DNA from: Arthrobacter sp. StoSoilB5
GTDB taxonomy: Bacteria; Actinomycetota; Actinomycetes; Actinomycetales; Micrococcaceae
Reading direction: 5' to 3'
Assembly: GCF_019977235.1 (NCBI RefSeq)
Contig: NZ_AP024646.1
Span: 3,162,001-3,226,000, forward strand
DNA length: 64,000 nt
Shown here: positions 1 to 8,601 of the stretch, piece after piece
How positions within the stretch are numbered: position 1 is the stretch's first letter
Layout: each line of letters starts with the position of its first letter
Notes under the pieces: model-generated
Told to the model about the DNA's origin: nothing
Databases searched by the model: none
The model's input: only the letters and a program-made list of their open reading frames with translations
Made by a program: the position numbers and the translations under genes

Positions 1-996
1 CACAGCGTTTACGAGGTGGGCCACCGCCTCACGGACAGGTTCGACGACGTCCTGCCGGAGGAGCGCGGAACGCGCACTCCACGGGTGTTTATCACCGGCG
101 ACGCTTGCCACACGCACAGTGCGAAGGCCGGCCAGGGAATGAACGTCTCGATGCAGGACGGTTTCAACATCGGCTGGAAGCTCGGGCACGTCCTGGAAGG
201 CCGCAGTCCGGAGAGCCTGCTGGACACTTACTCGGCCGAACGCCAGGTGGTGGCAAAGAACCTCATCGACTTTGACAAGCAGTGGTCCACGCTCATGGCC
301 AAGAAGCCCGAGGAGTTCGACGACCCCACGGAGCTTGAGAACTTCTACACCAGCACCGCGGAGTTCCCTGCAGGCTTCATGACCCAGTACGCACCCTCCA
401 TCCTGGTGGCCGAGCCCAACCACCAGGATTTGGCCACTGGCTTCCCAATCGGCAAACGGTTCAAATCCGCCCCTGTCCTGCGGGTCTGCGATACAAACCC
501 GATGCACCTAGGCCACCATGCGAAGGCGGACGGCCGTTGGCGCATCTACGTGTTCGCCGATGCCGCACATGCCGGCGCCCCGGGCCCTGTCGCGGACTTC
601 GCCGAGTGGATCTTGAACTCCCCGGACTCTCCGTTGGCCGCAACGCCGTCGGACGCTGATCGCGACGCTTGGTTCGACGTAAAGGTGATCTATCAGCAGG
701 ACCACACGAACGTGGACATCAATGCCGTTCCGGCCGCCTTCAAACCGACCGTTGGACCATTCAAGCTCACCTACCTCGAGAAGGTCTTCGGCACGGACCC
801 GAACGCTGACATCTTCGAGATGCGCGGCCTGAGCCGCGACGGTGTGGTGGTGGTGGTACGTCCGGACCAGTACGTGGCAAACGTGCTCCCACTGACCGCG
901 ACGGCGGAGCTCGGCGCGTTCTTTGCGACCCTGCATTCCGGCCAGCGGGACAAGGCCACCACAAGCGGAGCAGACCTGGTCAGCCACCAGGCGTAA
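1..996 (+). CDS. FAD-dependent aromatic-ring monooxygenase, C-terminal part (5' end outside window)
   Basis: The frame is open from base 1 and stops at 994-996, so 331 C-terminal residues are visible and the start lies off the window. Seen: the second FAD-binding motif of the p-hydroxybenzoate hydroxylase fold (GDACHTHSAKAGQGMN, near residue 30), followed by a D..N helix. The remaining 200 residues fit the thioredoxin-like C-terminal dimerisation domain of phenol 2-monooxygenase and 3-hydroxybenzoate 4-monooxygenase. Such cytosolic flavoproteins use NADPH and O2 to hydroxylate a phenolic ring before ring cleavage. The substrate cannot be told from this part. No catabolic partner is visible downstream; the next gene is an MFS transporter 165 bases away. 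Confidence 0.88.
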   Translation, partial: HSVYEVGHRLTDRFDDVLPEERGTRTPRVFITGDACHTHSAKAGQGMNVSMQDGFNIGWKLGHVLEGRSPESLLDTYSAERQVVAKNLIDFDKQWSTLMAKKPEEFDDPTELENFYTSTAEFPAGFMTQYAPSILVAEPNHQDLATGFPIGKRFKSAPVLRVCDTNPMHLGHHAKADGRWRIYVFADAAHAGAPGPVADFAEWILNSPDSPLAATPSDADRDAWFDVKVIYQQDHTNVDINAVPAAFKPTVGPFKLTYLEKVFGTDPNADIFEMRGLSRDGVVVVVRPDQYVANVLPLTATAELGAFFATLHSGQRDKATTSGADLVSHQA

Positions 997-1161
997 GGAC
1001 TGGACGCAGCTGCCGGGGGCCGGGCCAGGCTCCCGGCAGCGCAACCGCCACGCCGCCCACGCCGCAGCGCTCGCAATCTGTTCCCCCGGGATCTGGCGGA
1101 GGCCGGGCAACCGGACGAGAATGAGCGTGTGGTCACCCCTCGCAGCACTGGCGGCGACACC

Positions 1162-2418
1162 ATGAACGACGCCGCCAGGAAGATTCAACGCGTCTATCTC
1201 ACGCTGACGCTGGGCAACACAGTGGCCGCTTCCTTCATCTGGGGAATCAACACGCTTTTCCTGCTGGATGCAGGCTTGAGCAACCTTGAAGCCTTCGCGG
1301 CCAACGCTTTCTTCACAGTGGGGATGGTCCTTTTTGAGGTGCCTACTGGCGTCATCGCGGACGGCTGGGGTCGCCGTGCTTCCTTCCTACTTGGCACCAT
1401 CACGCTGGCGGCCTCTACATACTTGTACTTTGTGCTGTGGCAGATCTCCGCACCGTTTTGGATGTGGGCAGTTGTCTCAGTGCTCCTTGGCCTCGGCTTC
1501 ACGTTCTTCTCCGGAGCTGTGGAGGCCTGGCTTGTGGACGCCTTGCGCTTCTCAGGGTATGAAGGTGGCCTTGAGACTGTTCTGGGTCGCGGCCAGATGG
1601 TGCAGGGTGTGGCTATGCTGCTGGGCTCGGTGGCAGGTGGGGTGATCGCCCAAGCCACCAACCTTGGTGTGCCGTTCCTCTTGCGGGTTTTCGTTCTGGT
1701 TGCCATGTTCGCCGTGGCGTTTGGGTTAATGCACGACGTCGGATTCTCACCTGAGCGCTCCACCCACCCTCTCCGTGCCACTCGTGCAGTGCTCTCGGCC
1801 TCGATCGAAAATGGCCTGAAAAACCCGCCGGTCCGGTACGTGATGCTGGCCGCTCCCTTTAGTGCCGGCGTCGGGATCTATGTTTTCTACGCCCTGCAGC
1901 CTTACCTCCTGGACCTGTTTGGCGACCCCCATGCCTATTCCATTGCGGGCCTCGCCGCCGCAATCGTGGCCGGCTCGCAAATCCTGGGCGGCTGGCTGGC
2001 ACCACATGCCCGGCGCTTGTTCCATAAACGAACGTCGGTACTGGTACTCGGAGGCCTGGTGGGATTCGTGATCTTGCTGGTCCTCGGCTTCACGCGCGTC
2101 TTCTGGGTGGCGCTGGTGCTGCTGGCGCTGTGGGCTGTGGTCGGCTCTGCGGCAACTCCCGTCCGGCAGGCGTACATCAATGACATGATCCCCTCGAAGC
2201 AGCGCGCCACGGTCCTGAGCTTCGATTCGCTCATGGGATCCAGCGGTGGAGTGGTGGTTCAGCCACTTCTAGGCCGTGGCGCTGACCTATACGGCTATCC
2301 GGCCTCGCTGGCCATGGCAGGTATCATCGAGCTCATTTCAGTACCATTCCTGCTGGCCAGCCGTAAGCAGGGCTCATCCGCAGACCGGGCCACCACCGAG
2401 GCCGCCGAGTCGCCTTGA
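1162..2418 (+). CDS. MFS transporter
   Basis: A 418-residue membrane protein with about 12 hydrophobic segments. The MFS motif A region (GVIADGWGRRASF) lies between TM2 and TM3, and EAWLVDALR follows TM4. It is probably a proton-driven exporter or permease; the substrate is unknown. I chose ATG 1162 because it opens directly into the N-terminal helix MNDAARKIQRVY. An in-frame GTG at 1129 would add 11 residues without membrane character. The Shine-Dalgarno match is weak at either start. It follows the monooxygenase on the same strand, so a role in aromatic uptake is possible but unproven. Confidence 0.85.
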   Translation: MNDAARKIQRVYLTLTLGNTVAASFIWGINTLFLLDAGLSNLEAFAANAFFTVGMVLFEVPTGVIADGWGRRASFLLGTITLAASTYLYFVLWQISAPFWMWAVVSVLLGLGFTFFSGAVEAWLVDALRFSGYEGGLETVLGRGQMVQGVAMLLGSVAGGVIAQATNLGVPFLLRVFVLVAMFAVAFGLMHDVGFSPERSTHPLRATRAVLSASIENGLKNPPVRYVMLAAPFSAGVGIYVFYALQPYLLDLFGDPHAYSIAGLAAAIVAGSQILGGWLAPHARRLFHKRTSVLVLGGLVGFVILLVLGFTRVFWVALVLLALWAVVGSAATPVRQAYINDMIPSKQRATVLSFDSLMGSSGGVVVQPLLGRGADLYGYPASLAMAGIIELISVPFLLASRKQGSSADRATTEAAESP

Positions 2419-2474
2419 ACGGGCAGCGACGTGAAAGAGTGGTTGAAACCAGATACTGAAAGCGTGGACAAGCA

Positions 2475-2732
2475 ATGATCTCCCTACGGCAGGATTCCCA
2501 AGGCTTCATCCGGATGAGCAGGCATTTTCCCGCCAGCGCCTCCGTGTCCGTCACGTTTACCGACGGCACGCAGGAGGTTTTCACGGGCCGGCGGCTCAAC
2601 GAAATCTTCGACGACGCCCTGGCTGCATTCCGGGCTGGAAACAACCTCGACGCCAAGGGCTTCGAAAGGGGGCCGAAAAAGAAAGTCCAGCAGGGCATCG
2701 AGTTCGTACCCATCAGCCCCGACAAGGCATGA
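2475..2732 (+). CDS. Small hypothetical protein
   Basis: An 85-residue protein I do not recognise. It has a short beta-rich centre (SVTFTDGTQEVFTGR), a helical stretch, and a basic tail with GPKKKVQQG. There is no signal peptide or membrane segment. It lies 56 bases after the MFS gene on the same strand and converges on the DksA-like gene. An internal ATG at 2514 is an alternative start giving 72 residues. No good ribosome site marks either start, so the gene itself is moderately supported by codon usage and lack of a better reading frame. Confidence 0.5.
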   Translation: MISLRQDSQGFIRMSRHFPASASVSVTFTDGTQEVFTGRRLNEIFDDALAAFRAGNNLDAKGFERGPKKKVQQGIEFVPISPDKA

Positions 2733-2750
2733 GTCGCGCCTGTCCGGGTT

Positions 2751-3104
2751 TTACTGTGGGCCGGACGCGTGATTGACGCAATAGGGCGTCCACGGCCTTG
2801 CTTCGAGTCGCCCTTCCGGAATGGCGATGCCACAAACCGCACATATGCCGAAAGTTCCATCAGAAATCCGCTGCAATGCGGCCTCAATCTGCTCGAGGCT
2901 TACACGGCTCTGGTCAAGCAGCGCGGAGGCCTGTGAGAGCTCGAAGGCGATGGTTGTGCCTTCAGGATCGTGTTCGTCGTCGACATTCGAGTCCTGGCGG
3001 GCAAGGCTGACTGAGGTGATGTCGCTACGCAGCGCCTTCAGCAGGGCAAGCTTCCGGCCTCGCTCCTCCTCCAGCAATATCCGGAACCGTTCGACGTCGA
3101 TCAT
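2751..3104 (-). CDS. TraR/DksA-type zinc-finger protein
   Basis: A 117-residue protein with a charged, probably coiled-coil N-terminus (residues 1-80) and a C-terminal zinc finger starting CAVC and continuing to YCVNH. This is the layout of the TraR/DksA C4-finger family, with the last ligand pair reading C..H rather than CxxC. DksA-type proteins bind RNA polymerase through the secondary channel; actinobacterial versions are poorly characterised. The start is ATG 3104. A TAGGCT hexamer lies 7 bases upstream, suggesting leaderless translation. Confidence 0.82.
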   Translation of the reverse strand: MIDVERFRILLEEERGRKLALLKALRSDITSVSLARQDSNVDDEHDPEGTTIAFELSQASALLDQSRVSLEQIEAALQRISDGTFGICAVCGIAIPEGRLEARPWTPYCVNHASGPQ

Positions 3105-3111
3105 GTGAGTA

Positions 3112-3117
3112 AGCCTA
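3112..3117 (-). promoter_or_regulatory. Putative -10 of leaderless DksA-like gene
   Basis: On the minus strand TAGGCT (TANNNT) ends 7 bases before the ATG at 3104, which puts the expected transcription start at or next to the start codon. No -35 hexamer is obvious. Confidence 0.45.
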
Positions 3118-3180
3118 CTAATGGCCCTGCCCAGTCCTCCGGTCTGGACAGGTCAAGCGGCGTGGTGCCCTAATAACGTC

Positions 3181-3600
3181 ATGGGAACCTACGAGCGCCA
3201 TCCTGGTGTAGATAGTTACATAGAGGCCCTCCCGGACTGGCAAAGAGCAGTCTGTGAGGAGCTGCGGGATCTGATCCACGAGGCAGAACCGGAGATTGTG
3301 GAGACTATCAAGAGGCGCGTTCAGCCCTACTTTGTCCTGGATGGAAACGTCTGTGCCTTGCTCGCGGCGAGGAACCACGTCAATCTCTTTCTCTACGACG
3401 GCGCTATCGTTCCTGACCCCGCCGGGATCATCACAGCCGGACACGATAACAAGACCGGCCGAATGATCAGCTTTTACATCAATGACGCAGTACCAACGGA
3501 ACCACTCATCGAGATGCTGCGAAAGATTGCCGACAACAATCGTGCAGGTGGGTGGCGCAAGATCAAAGCAGGTTTTCAGGAGTCTTCTGACTCACTGTGA
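3181..3600 (+). CDS. DUF1801 (YdhG-like) domain protein
   Basis: A 139-residue protein of the DUF1801 family. It opens with VDSYIEALPDWQRAVCEELR and has a central two-strand stretch VNLFLYDGA, followed by the conserved GRMISFYINDAVP block. The fold is small and cytosolic and the biochemical function is unknown. ATG 3181 was chosen because the family begins there; upstream in-frame codons back to 3121 add 20 unrelated residues. It is divergent from the DksA-like gene and converges on the DHFR-like gene. Confidence 0.75.
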   Translation: MGTYERHPGVDSYIEALPDWQRAVCEELRDLIHEAEPEIVETIKRRVQPYFVLDGNVCALLAARNHVNLFLYDGAIVPDPAGIITAGHDNKTGRMISFYINDAVPTEPLIEMLRKIADNNRAGGWRKIKAGFQESSDSL

Positions 3601-3619
3601 GAGCTGACCTCTCGGTACA

Positions 3620-4249
3620 CTACTTCCGGGCAGGTGGACCGCTGATCAGCGTCGGTATGTACTCCAGCAGCTGTAGTTGACCATCGAAAGTCCTGCTGTT
3701 CACCAGTTCAAGGGAGACATCAGGATAGCCGTCATAAATCCGCTCCCTGCCTGTGCGGCCTGTGATCACCGGAAAAACGACGATCCGGTATCGGTCAACG
3801 AGACCGGCACTCAACAACGAGCGGCAAAGGCTAAGGCTTCCCAGTGTGGTCAGGGTACCGGTCCGGGTCCGCTTCAGCTCCTTGACAGCTTCCACAGCAT
3901 CCCCGCTTACCAGCTCGGAATTCGGCCAAGCCAGAGGTTCTTGCAGAGTGGACGAGAAAACGACCTTTGGCAGTGCCGCGAGCCCGGTCAAGGCCGCTCC
4001 CTCTTCCTCGGAGAACCCGGAGTCTTCGCCCGCGGCCTGCTCCGACATGCTTGACATCACCCGGTAGGTGTTGGCCCCCATAAGTGTCGTGAAATCCTTC
4101 TTCCCTTCTTCCTCGAGCCAGGCAAGGTATTCCGGGGATTCAAGTCCCCACCAACCGGGCCACCCCTCCGCTGAGGCATACCCATCCAGGGATATGATCA
4201 AGTCCACCATCAACTTCGCTGATGTCGCTTCTTTACTTGACTCGCCCAC
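3620..4249 (-). CDS. Dihydrofolate reductase-family protein (RibD C-terminal fold)
   Basis: A 209-residue protein with the RibD C-terminal/DHFR-like fold: LIISLDGYASAEGWPGWWG near residues 16-34, TTLMGANTYRVMSS near 55, and a C-terminal GSLSLCRSLLSAGLVDRYRI block. Proteins of this type are NADPH-dependent reductases of mostly unknown substrate; it is not the canonical FolA. The GTG start at 4249 is preceded by GAGGAG with good spacing. It lies 68 bases downstream of the SDR gene on the same strand and may be the third gene of that unit. Confidence 0.82.
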   Translation of the reverse strand: MGESSKEATSAKLMVDLIISLDGYASAEGWPGWWGLESPEYLAWLEEEGKKDFTTLMGANTYRVMSSMSEQAAGEDSGFSEEEGAALTGLAALPKVVFSSTLQEPLAWPNSELVSGDAVEAVKELKRTRTGTLTTLGSLSLCRSLLSAGLVDRYRIVVFPVITGRTGRERIYDGYPDVSLELVNSRTFDGQLQLLEYIPTLISGPPARK

Positions 4250-4317
4250 GGCTGCTCCTCACGGGATTTCGGGTTGTGCCTAGCATTGTCCTCCCGAAGG
4301 CCGGTTTGCACCACGAC

Positions 4318-5199
4318 TCACGTGCTCCTGATCTGGTCCAAACTCGCACGCAGTCCGATCACGGGAATTTCAGGGAAGGCGGCTCGTTCCACAGCTGGAT
4401 CGAAGGCCGCCGCGCCTGATTCCATCCAAAGAGCCGCCCTCGCCATCCGGGCCATAAACGGCGAAATCGGACGTGCAACGGCGGCCATCACCTGCAAGGC
4501 GGCCACTGGTATCCGCTGGATGGAGCCCTTTCCAGCGTCCGCGAGGATAGCTTCCGCGAGCGTGTTGAAGGGGTGCGTTTCGGACCCCCACTCAATGGTC
4601 CTGCCACGCAATGAAGGGCTGGAAAGAGCCAACAAAGCAGCGGCAGCAGCGTCCGCCGTCGACGTAAATGTCACAGGTGCCCGTCCTGAGCCGAAGACAA
4701 GCACCCTGGCCTTCGTATGGAGGGGCTGGCTCATTGAATCGAGGAACTGCTCAAGGTTCGCTCCCATTCGGATCGCCGTCCATGCCATGCCCGAGGCCTT
4801 CAACGCCTCCTCCGCTGCGTATTTCATGCGCAGGAAATCCAGAGGGGCATCGGGAGCTGCCCCATGCATCGACATCATGACCATCTGCTCCACGCCCGCC
4901 CGGGATGCGGCATCGATGAGCCGAAGTGCGCCGTCGCGGTCCACACTTCGTGGGTTGCCGTCCCTTTTCAGCCCAAAGCCCGACGCCGCGAACACCACTT
5001 GGCTGCATCCGGCAACGGCCCGCCGGCAGTCCGCGCCTGAGGCGAGGGTCCCGCGGACAAGCTCGACGCCGTCGATCGGCTTCCGGGGGAACGGCTGGGA
5101 TTCGCCCCTGGCCAGGACCCGCACGGAAGCGCTGCGGCGAACCAGCTCCGCGGTAAGCCGCGAGCCCAAGCGGCCCGTGCCGCCCACTACGAGGATCAT
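4318..5199 (-). CDS. NAD(P)-binding SDR/NmrA-like protein
   Basis: A 293-residue atypical short-chain dehydrogenase. The N-terminal nucleotide motif is VVGGTGRLGSRL (residues 4-15), the family's GGTGxxG variant. A strand-helix MVMMSMHGAAPD region follows mid-protein. The classical YxxxK is not evident, which fits NmrA-like or NAD(P)H-sensor members. Its ATG overlaps the stop of the upstream SnoaL-like gene by ATGA, so the two are translationally coupled. The divergent TetR gene is the likely regulator. Confidence 0.87.
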   Translation of the reverse strand: MILVVGGTGRLGSRLTAELVRRSASVRVLARGESQPFPRKPIDGVELVRGTLASGADCRRAVAGCSQVVFAASGFGLKRDGNPRSVDRDGALRLIDAASRAGVEQMVMMSMHGAAPDAPLDFLRMKYAAEEALKASGMAWTAIRMGANLEQFLDSMSQPLHTKARVLVFGSGRAPVTFTSTADAAAAALLALSSPSLRGRTIEWGSETHPFNTLAEAILADAGKGSIQRIPVAALQVMAAVARPISPFMARMARAALWMESGAAAFDPAVERAAFPEIPVIGLRASLDQIRST

Positions 5200-5669
5200 G
5201 ACCCCTGCGATGTCGGAAGTACCATCCCAGCCTGAAGACCCGCGCCCGCAGTGGCCTGGACGGCGTCGTCGATGTCACCTGAAGAACGTTCCACAGGTTC
5301 GAGATAGAAATGTACGGAGGCGATCCGCTCCTGGCGCACAGTAAAAATCGCAACACCGGCAAGTTCCACCGCCGTACCATCACGTCTTGTGCCCCGGGCG
5401 CCCCACTCAACCCAAACGGTTCCGTGCCTGCCTTCAGTGGCGTCGGCGATTGCCGGTGTGAGGTCAGGAATACCAGCAAAAAGGCTGGTCCAGTTGGCGC
5501 GGACCTGCGCGCTGCCGGTGAAATTCCGTTCGGGATGAATCGGCGTGATGTTGAGATAGTCGTCGGCGAATTCGGCGACTAAGGCCTCAAGGTCGTGGCG
5601 TCCGGAAGCGGCGAACATCCGGCGAACGGGTCCTTCCGGAAGACGCTCAAGGCCCTCCACGGTTGCCAT
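5196..5669 (-). CDS. SnoaL/NTF2-like protein
   Basis: A 157-residue alpha+beta-barrel protein with the NTF2-like pattern: helix, DLEALVAEFADDYLNITP, then strands ending in HFYLEPVE. Members act as small-molecule isomerases, cyclases or binding proteins. A clean AAGGAG site lies just upstream of ATG 5669. It is the first gene of a unit with the SDR (ATGA overlap) and sits divergently from a TetR gene. A 22-base palindrome between them is the probable operator. Confidence 0.8.
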   Translation of the reverse strand: MATVEGLERLPEGPVRRMFAASGRHDLEALVAEFADDYLNITPIHPERNFTGSAQVRANWTSLFAGIPDLTPAIADATEGRHGTVWVEWGARGTRRDGTAVELAGVAIFTVRQERIASVHFYLEPVERSSGDIDDAVQATAGAGLQAGMVLPTSQGS

Positions 5670-5730
5670 GGTGGCTCCTTGGTGCCCTGCAATTCTCCCT
5701 TCAGGGGCGGGCAGGGCTGGTATCTTGAAT

Positions 5731-5752
5731 TCAATACAGTTCTCTGTATTGA
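5731..5752. promoter_or_regulatory. Perfect palindromic operator between TetR gene and SnoaL-SDR unit
   Basis: Arms TCAATACAG and CTGTATTGA are exact reverse complements (9 bp) around the 4-base spacer TTCT. The site lies in the 99-base divergent intergenic region, 16 bases before the tetR start and 61 bases before the SnoaL-like start. This is typical for TetR autoregulation plus control of the divergent genes. Confidence 0.75.
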
Positions 5753-5768
5753 TTGGAGTCTAGAAGTC

Positions 5769-6431
5769 ATGGCAACCGGAATCAAGAGTCCCGATGGAAC
5801 ATCCCGGAGTCAACGCACCTACGATGCCAGCCGTCGCCGCCAAGCAGCCGAGGCATCCCGGCGCACCATCCTGGCGCGCGCCCGGGAACTATTTCTCCTG
5901 CAGGGGTTCGGCGCAACCACCATCTCCGAAATTGCCGCTGCGTCCGGAGTATCGGCGGAGTCCATCTACAAGAACTTCGGCGGCAAAGCCGGCCTCGTCC
6001 GGGCTCTCCACGAGCAGAGCCTCCTTGGCAAGGGCGGCACGCCAGCCGAACAGCGCTCAGACCTCGCACAAGTAAGGGCAGACGACCCGCGGGAACTGAT
6101 GGAGCAGTTCGGTCTGTTCACAGCGGAAATCAGCCCCCTTGCGGCACCGATCAGCCTGCTCATCCGTGACGCCGCCGCAACAGGCGATGCCGACATGGCC
6201 AGCCTCCTGAAGGATGTCGACGTCGCCCGCCATCGGCGGATGCTGCACAACGCGCGTCAACTGACGGCCCGCGGCCTGCTCCGCCCCGGCATGTCCCCAG
6301 ACGAGGCCGCCGACATCATGTTTGCGTGCACCACCCCCGAACTGTTCGAGAGCCTCGTCGTGAAACGAGGGTGGAAGGCAGAGCAGTACGGGCGGTTCAT
6401 CGCCGCAACGCTGACTGCAAACCTGCTCTGA
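5769..6431 (+). CDS. TetR/AcrR-family transcriptional regulator
   Basis: A 220-residue protein with an N-terminal helix-turn-helix (about residues 35-75: TILARARELFLLQGFGA, then SEIAAASGVSAESIYKNFGG). The ligand-binding domain is all-helical. ATG 5769 is chosen since it gives the usual short basic N-terminus and lies just past the palindrome at 5731-5752; the frame is open upstream to 5595, but that would run through the operator. Probable function: repression of itself and of the divergent SnoaL-SDR genes. The ligand is unknown. Confidence 0.88.
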   Translation: MATGIKSPDGTSRSQRTYDASRRRQAAEASRRTILARARELFLLQGFGATTISEIAAASGVSAESIYKNFGGKAGLVRALHEQSLLGKGGTPAEQRSDLAQVRADDPRELMEQFGLFTAEISPLAAPISLLIRDAAATGDADMASLLKDVDVARHRRMLHNARQLTARGLLRPGMSPDEAADIMFACTTPELFESLVVKRGWKAEQYGRFIAATLTANLL

Positions 6432-6493
6432 CACGTCGTGCCGTCGCACCGCTCCGCTGGGAAGACCCGCCCCTGACGTGCAACGCTAGTTCC

Positions 6494-6913
6494 ATGGACC
6501 TGGAAATCTCGCCCTCCCTCATGATTCCGGCTTCGGAACTCGGCTGGCGGTTCTCCCGTTCATCAGGACCGGGCGGTCAACACGTCAACACGACTGACAG
6601 CAGGGCTGAGCTCTCATGGAACGTAGCCACTTCGGAGGCGTTGACAGAAAGCCAACGGGAGATCTTGCTGCGCCGACTGGAAAAACGACTCGTCGATGGA
6701 GTCATCACTGTTACATCCTCCGAGCAGCGCTCGCAGTTACGAAACCGCGAGAGCGCCCTGGCTAAGCTCGCTGACATTGTGGTGGCGGGCCTTGCCACAA
6801 GGACTGCGCGCAGGGCAACGAAACCCACGCGGGGGTCCGCCCAGCGGCATCGCGCAGCAAAAGTACAGAGAGCGGCAACCAAACAGCAACGACGGCGGCC
6901 CTCGCCTGAGTGA
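6494..6913 (+). CDS. arfB: ArfB-type ribosome-rescue peptidyl-tRNA hydrolase (RF-1 domain)
   Basis: A 139-residue protein with the release-factor catalytic loop GPGGQHVN at residues 26-33, containing the GGQ tripeptide. It has a basic C-terminal tail rich in Arg/Lys (residues 95-139). It lacks the codon-recognition domains of RF1/RF2. This matches ArfB/YaeJ, which inserts its tail into the mRNA channel of stalled ribosomes and hydrolyses the peptidyl-tRNA. ATG 6494 starts the family-type N-terminus MDLEISPSLMIP. It is monocistronic or read with tetR, 62 bases upstream. Confidence 0.86.
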   Translation: MDLEISPSLMIPASELGWRFSRSSGPGGQHVNTTDSRAELSWNVATSEALTESQREILLRRLEKRLVDGVITVTSSEQRSQLRNRESALAKLADIVVAGLATRTARRATKPTRGSAQRHRAAKVQRAATKQQRRRPSPE

Positions 6914-7002
6914 CGAGCGCCTGAATGACGAGACCGGACCAACCGGGGCTTTAGGGAGCGCACCCCCTTTTGGCAACTGGCTGGGGATGGCAGCATACAG
7001 TC

Positions 7003-7404
7003 ATGTCATCCATCAAGCGCATCCGCCCCGAGGGACTTGTCTCCAGCCCGGCCTTCAGCCACGTAGCCATCGTCCCTCCAAACGCCACCACCATCTATGT
7101 CGGCGGCCAGAACTCGGTCGACAGCGGCGGTTCGCTCGTCGGCGAGGGTGACGTGGGAGTGCAATCTGCCCGCGCCCTGGCCAACGCAAAGACCGCGCTG
7201 GCGGCTGCTGGCGCAACCCTCAACGACGTTGTGCAGTGGACGGTTCTCTTCGTGGACGGTGCCGACCTCGCCGCAGGTTATGGGGCCATTGCGTCCGACC
7301 TCGCCGCAGACGAGCCGCCCCTCGTGACAGCAGCGTTTGTCTCCCGTTTGGGCGTTCCCGGGGCGCTGGTGGAGATCAGTGCGGTAGCCGCCGTCGAGCG
7401 GTAA
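7003..7404 (+). CDS. RidA (YjgF/UK114) family protein
   Basis: A 133-residue RidA-fold protein. RidA proteins form trimers and hydrolyse reactive enamines/imines released by PLP enzymes. Seen: IYVGGQNSVD near residue 30, an ANAKTALAAAGATLNDVVQW helix, and the C-terminal VEISAVAAVER. The conserved Arg of true RidA appears to be missing in the usual place, where SRLGVPGALVEI replaces the canonical VARLPxGxxVEI. It may therefore belong to a Rid subfamily other than the archetypal deaminase. ATG 7003 fits the family length. It lies 150 bases upstream of the homoserine dehydrogenase on the same strand. Confidence 0.82.
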   Translation: MSSIKRIRPEGLVSSPAFSHVAIVPPNATTIYVGGQNSVDSGGSLVGEGDVGVQSARALANAKTALAAAGATLNDVVQWTVLFVDGADLAAGYGAIASDLAADEPPLVTAAFVSRLGVPGALVEISAVAAVER

Positions 7405-7554
7405 ACGGGCGGCGGCCGCACCACGGGCGTTTGAGCATGGTTGGCAGCGTTTTTGGGCGTTTCGTCATCCTTGGCGGGCGATTCGCTTCTAGGGAACTGA
7501 CACTCCGGGAACCGAGGCTTAAAGGACAGCACCACCGCCTACCAAGGAGATCCC

Positions 7555-8601
7555 GTGACTACCTACAACCTGGCCCTCATCGGTTTCGGAGGCGTCAACC
7601 GCGCCTTGGCCGAACTCATCCGGGACGAACCCCAGCGATTTGCCTCACTCGGATTCGAACTCCGCGTCGTGGCCATCACCGATCTTGCCTTCGGTTCCCT
7701 CGTCCAGGGAGACGGCATCGATCTGGCCGCTATCCTTGCGATGCCGCGGGGATCCTCCTTCGAGGGTCTCCCCGGCGGAAGCCCGGATCCCCGCAACGAA
7801 GACGTCATCAAGAACAGCCCCGCCGATATCGTCGTCGAAGCCACCTTCACCAGCCCCATTGACGGCGAGCCCGCCGTTTCGCACGTCAAATGGGCCATCG
7901 AATCCGGCAAGCATGTGGTGACAACCAACAAGGGTCCCGTGGCGTTGCACGGCCAGGAACTGAGCAAACTAGCTGCAAACAACGGCGTCCGCTTCGAGTA
8001 CGAGGGCGCTGTCATGAGCGGCACACCCGTGATCCGCTTGGCGCACAAGATGCTCGGAGGTCTGGAGCTGAACGCCGTTCAAGGGATCCTGAACGGAACC
8101 AGCAACTACGTCCTCGGGCGGATGGAAGCCGGGCTACGCCTGGACGAAGCCATCTCCGAAGCCCAGGATCTCGGATATGCCGAAGCAGATCCGACGGCAG
8201 ACATCGGCGGTTCGGACGTCCGGTTGAAGGTCGCCATCCTGGCCAACGAACTGCTCGGCGCCGACATCCGCCCCAGCGACGTGGAAACCACCGGCATCCA
8301 GGGCATCAAGAGCGAGGACGTGGCCCAAGCCCTGGCAAGCGGCCTTCATTGGAAGCTGATTGGCGAAGCCCGCCGCGAAGAAAACGGCCGCATCGTCGCT
8401 ACCGTCCAGCCCGTAGCCCTCCCCGCCGATCACCCGCTGGCAGGCATTTCCGGTGCCACCAACGCCGTGTCCTTCACCACCGACCTGCTCGGCGCCGTGA
8501 CCGTCTCCGGCCCGGGAGCCGGACGCGTGGAAACCGCCTACGCCCTCATCTCCGACATCATTGCTGTCAACGAATTCGTCAAAGGAGCCGTCCGTGCCTG
8601 A
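7555..8601 (+). CDS. Homoserine dehydrogenase family protein (short, no ACT domain)
   Basis: A 348-residue enzyme. The NAD(P)-binding motif GFGGVNRAL is at residues 9-17, then VVEATFTSP and the KGPVALHG loop. The catalytic domain signature NGTSNYVLGRM lies near residue 180. The regulatory ACT domain of biosynthetic Hom (about 430 aa) is absent. The family interconverts L-homoserine and L-aspartate 4-semialdehyde. GTG 7555 follows AAGGAG. Its end overlaps an aldehyde dehydrogenase start by 8 bases. That pairing suggests a catabolic direction, homoserine to aspartate semialdehyde to aspartate. This is inference. Confidence 0.87.
   Translation: MTTYNLALIGFGGVNRALAELIRDEPQRFASLGFELRVVAITDLAFGSLVQGDGIDLAAILAMPRGSSFEGLPGGSPDPRNEDVIKNSPADIVVEATFTSPIDGEPAVSHVKWAIESGKHVVTTNKGPVALHGQELSKLAANNGVRFEYEGAVMSGTPVIRLAHKMLGGLELNAVQGILNGTSNYVLGRMEAGLRLDEAISEAQDLGYAEADPTADIGGSDVRLKVAILANELLGADIRPSDVETTGIQGIKSEDVAQALASGLHWKLIGEARREENGRIVATVQPVALPADHPLAGISGATNAVSFTTDLLGAVTVSGPGAGRVETAYALISDIIAVNEFVKGAVRA

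Noticed and set aside
7405..7554. Two GGGCGTTT copies in the ridA-hom gap
   Set aside because: They are only 8 bases each and not symmetric; too weak to call an operator.
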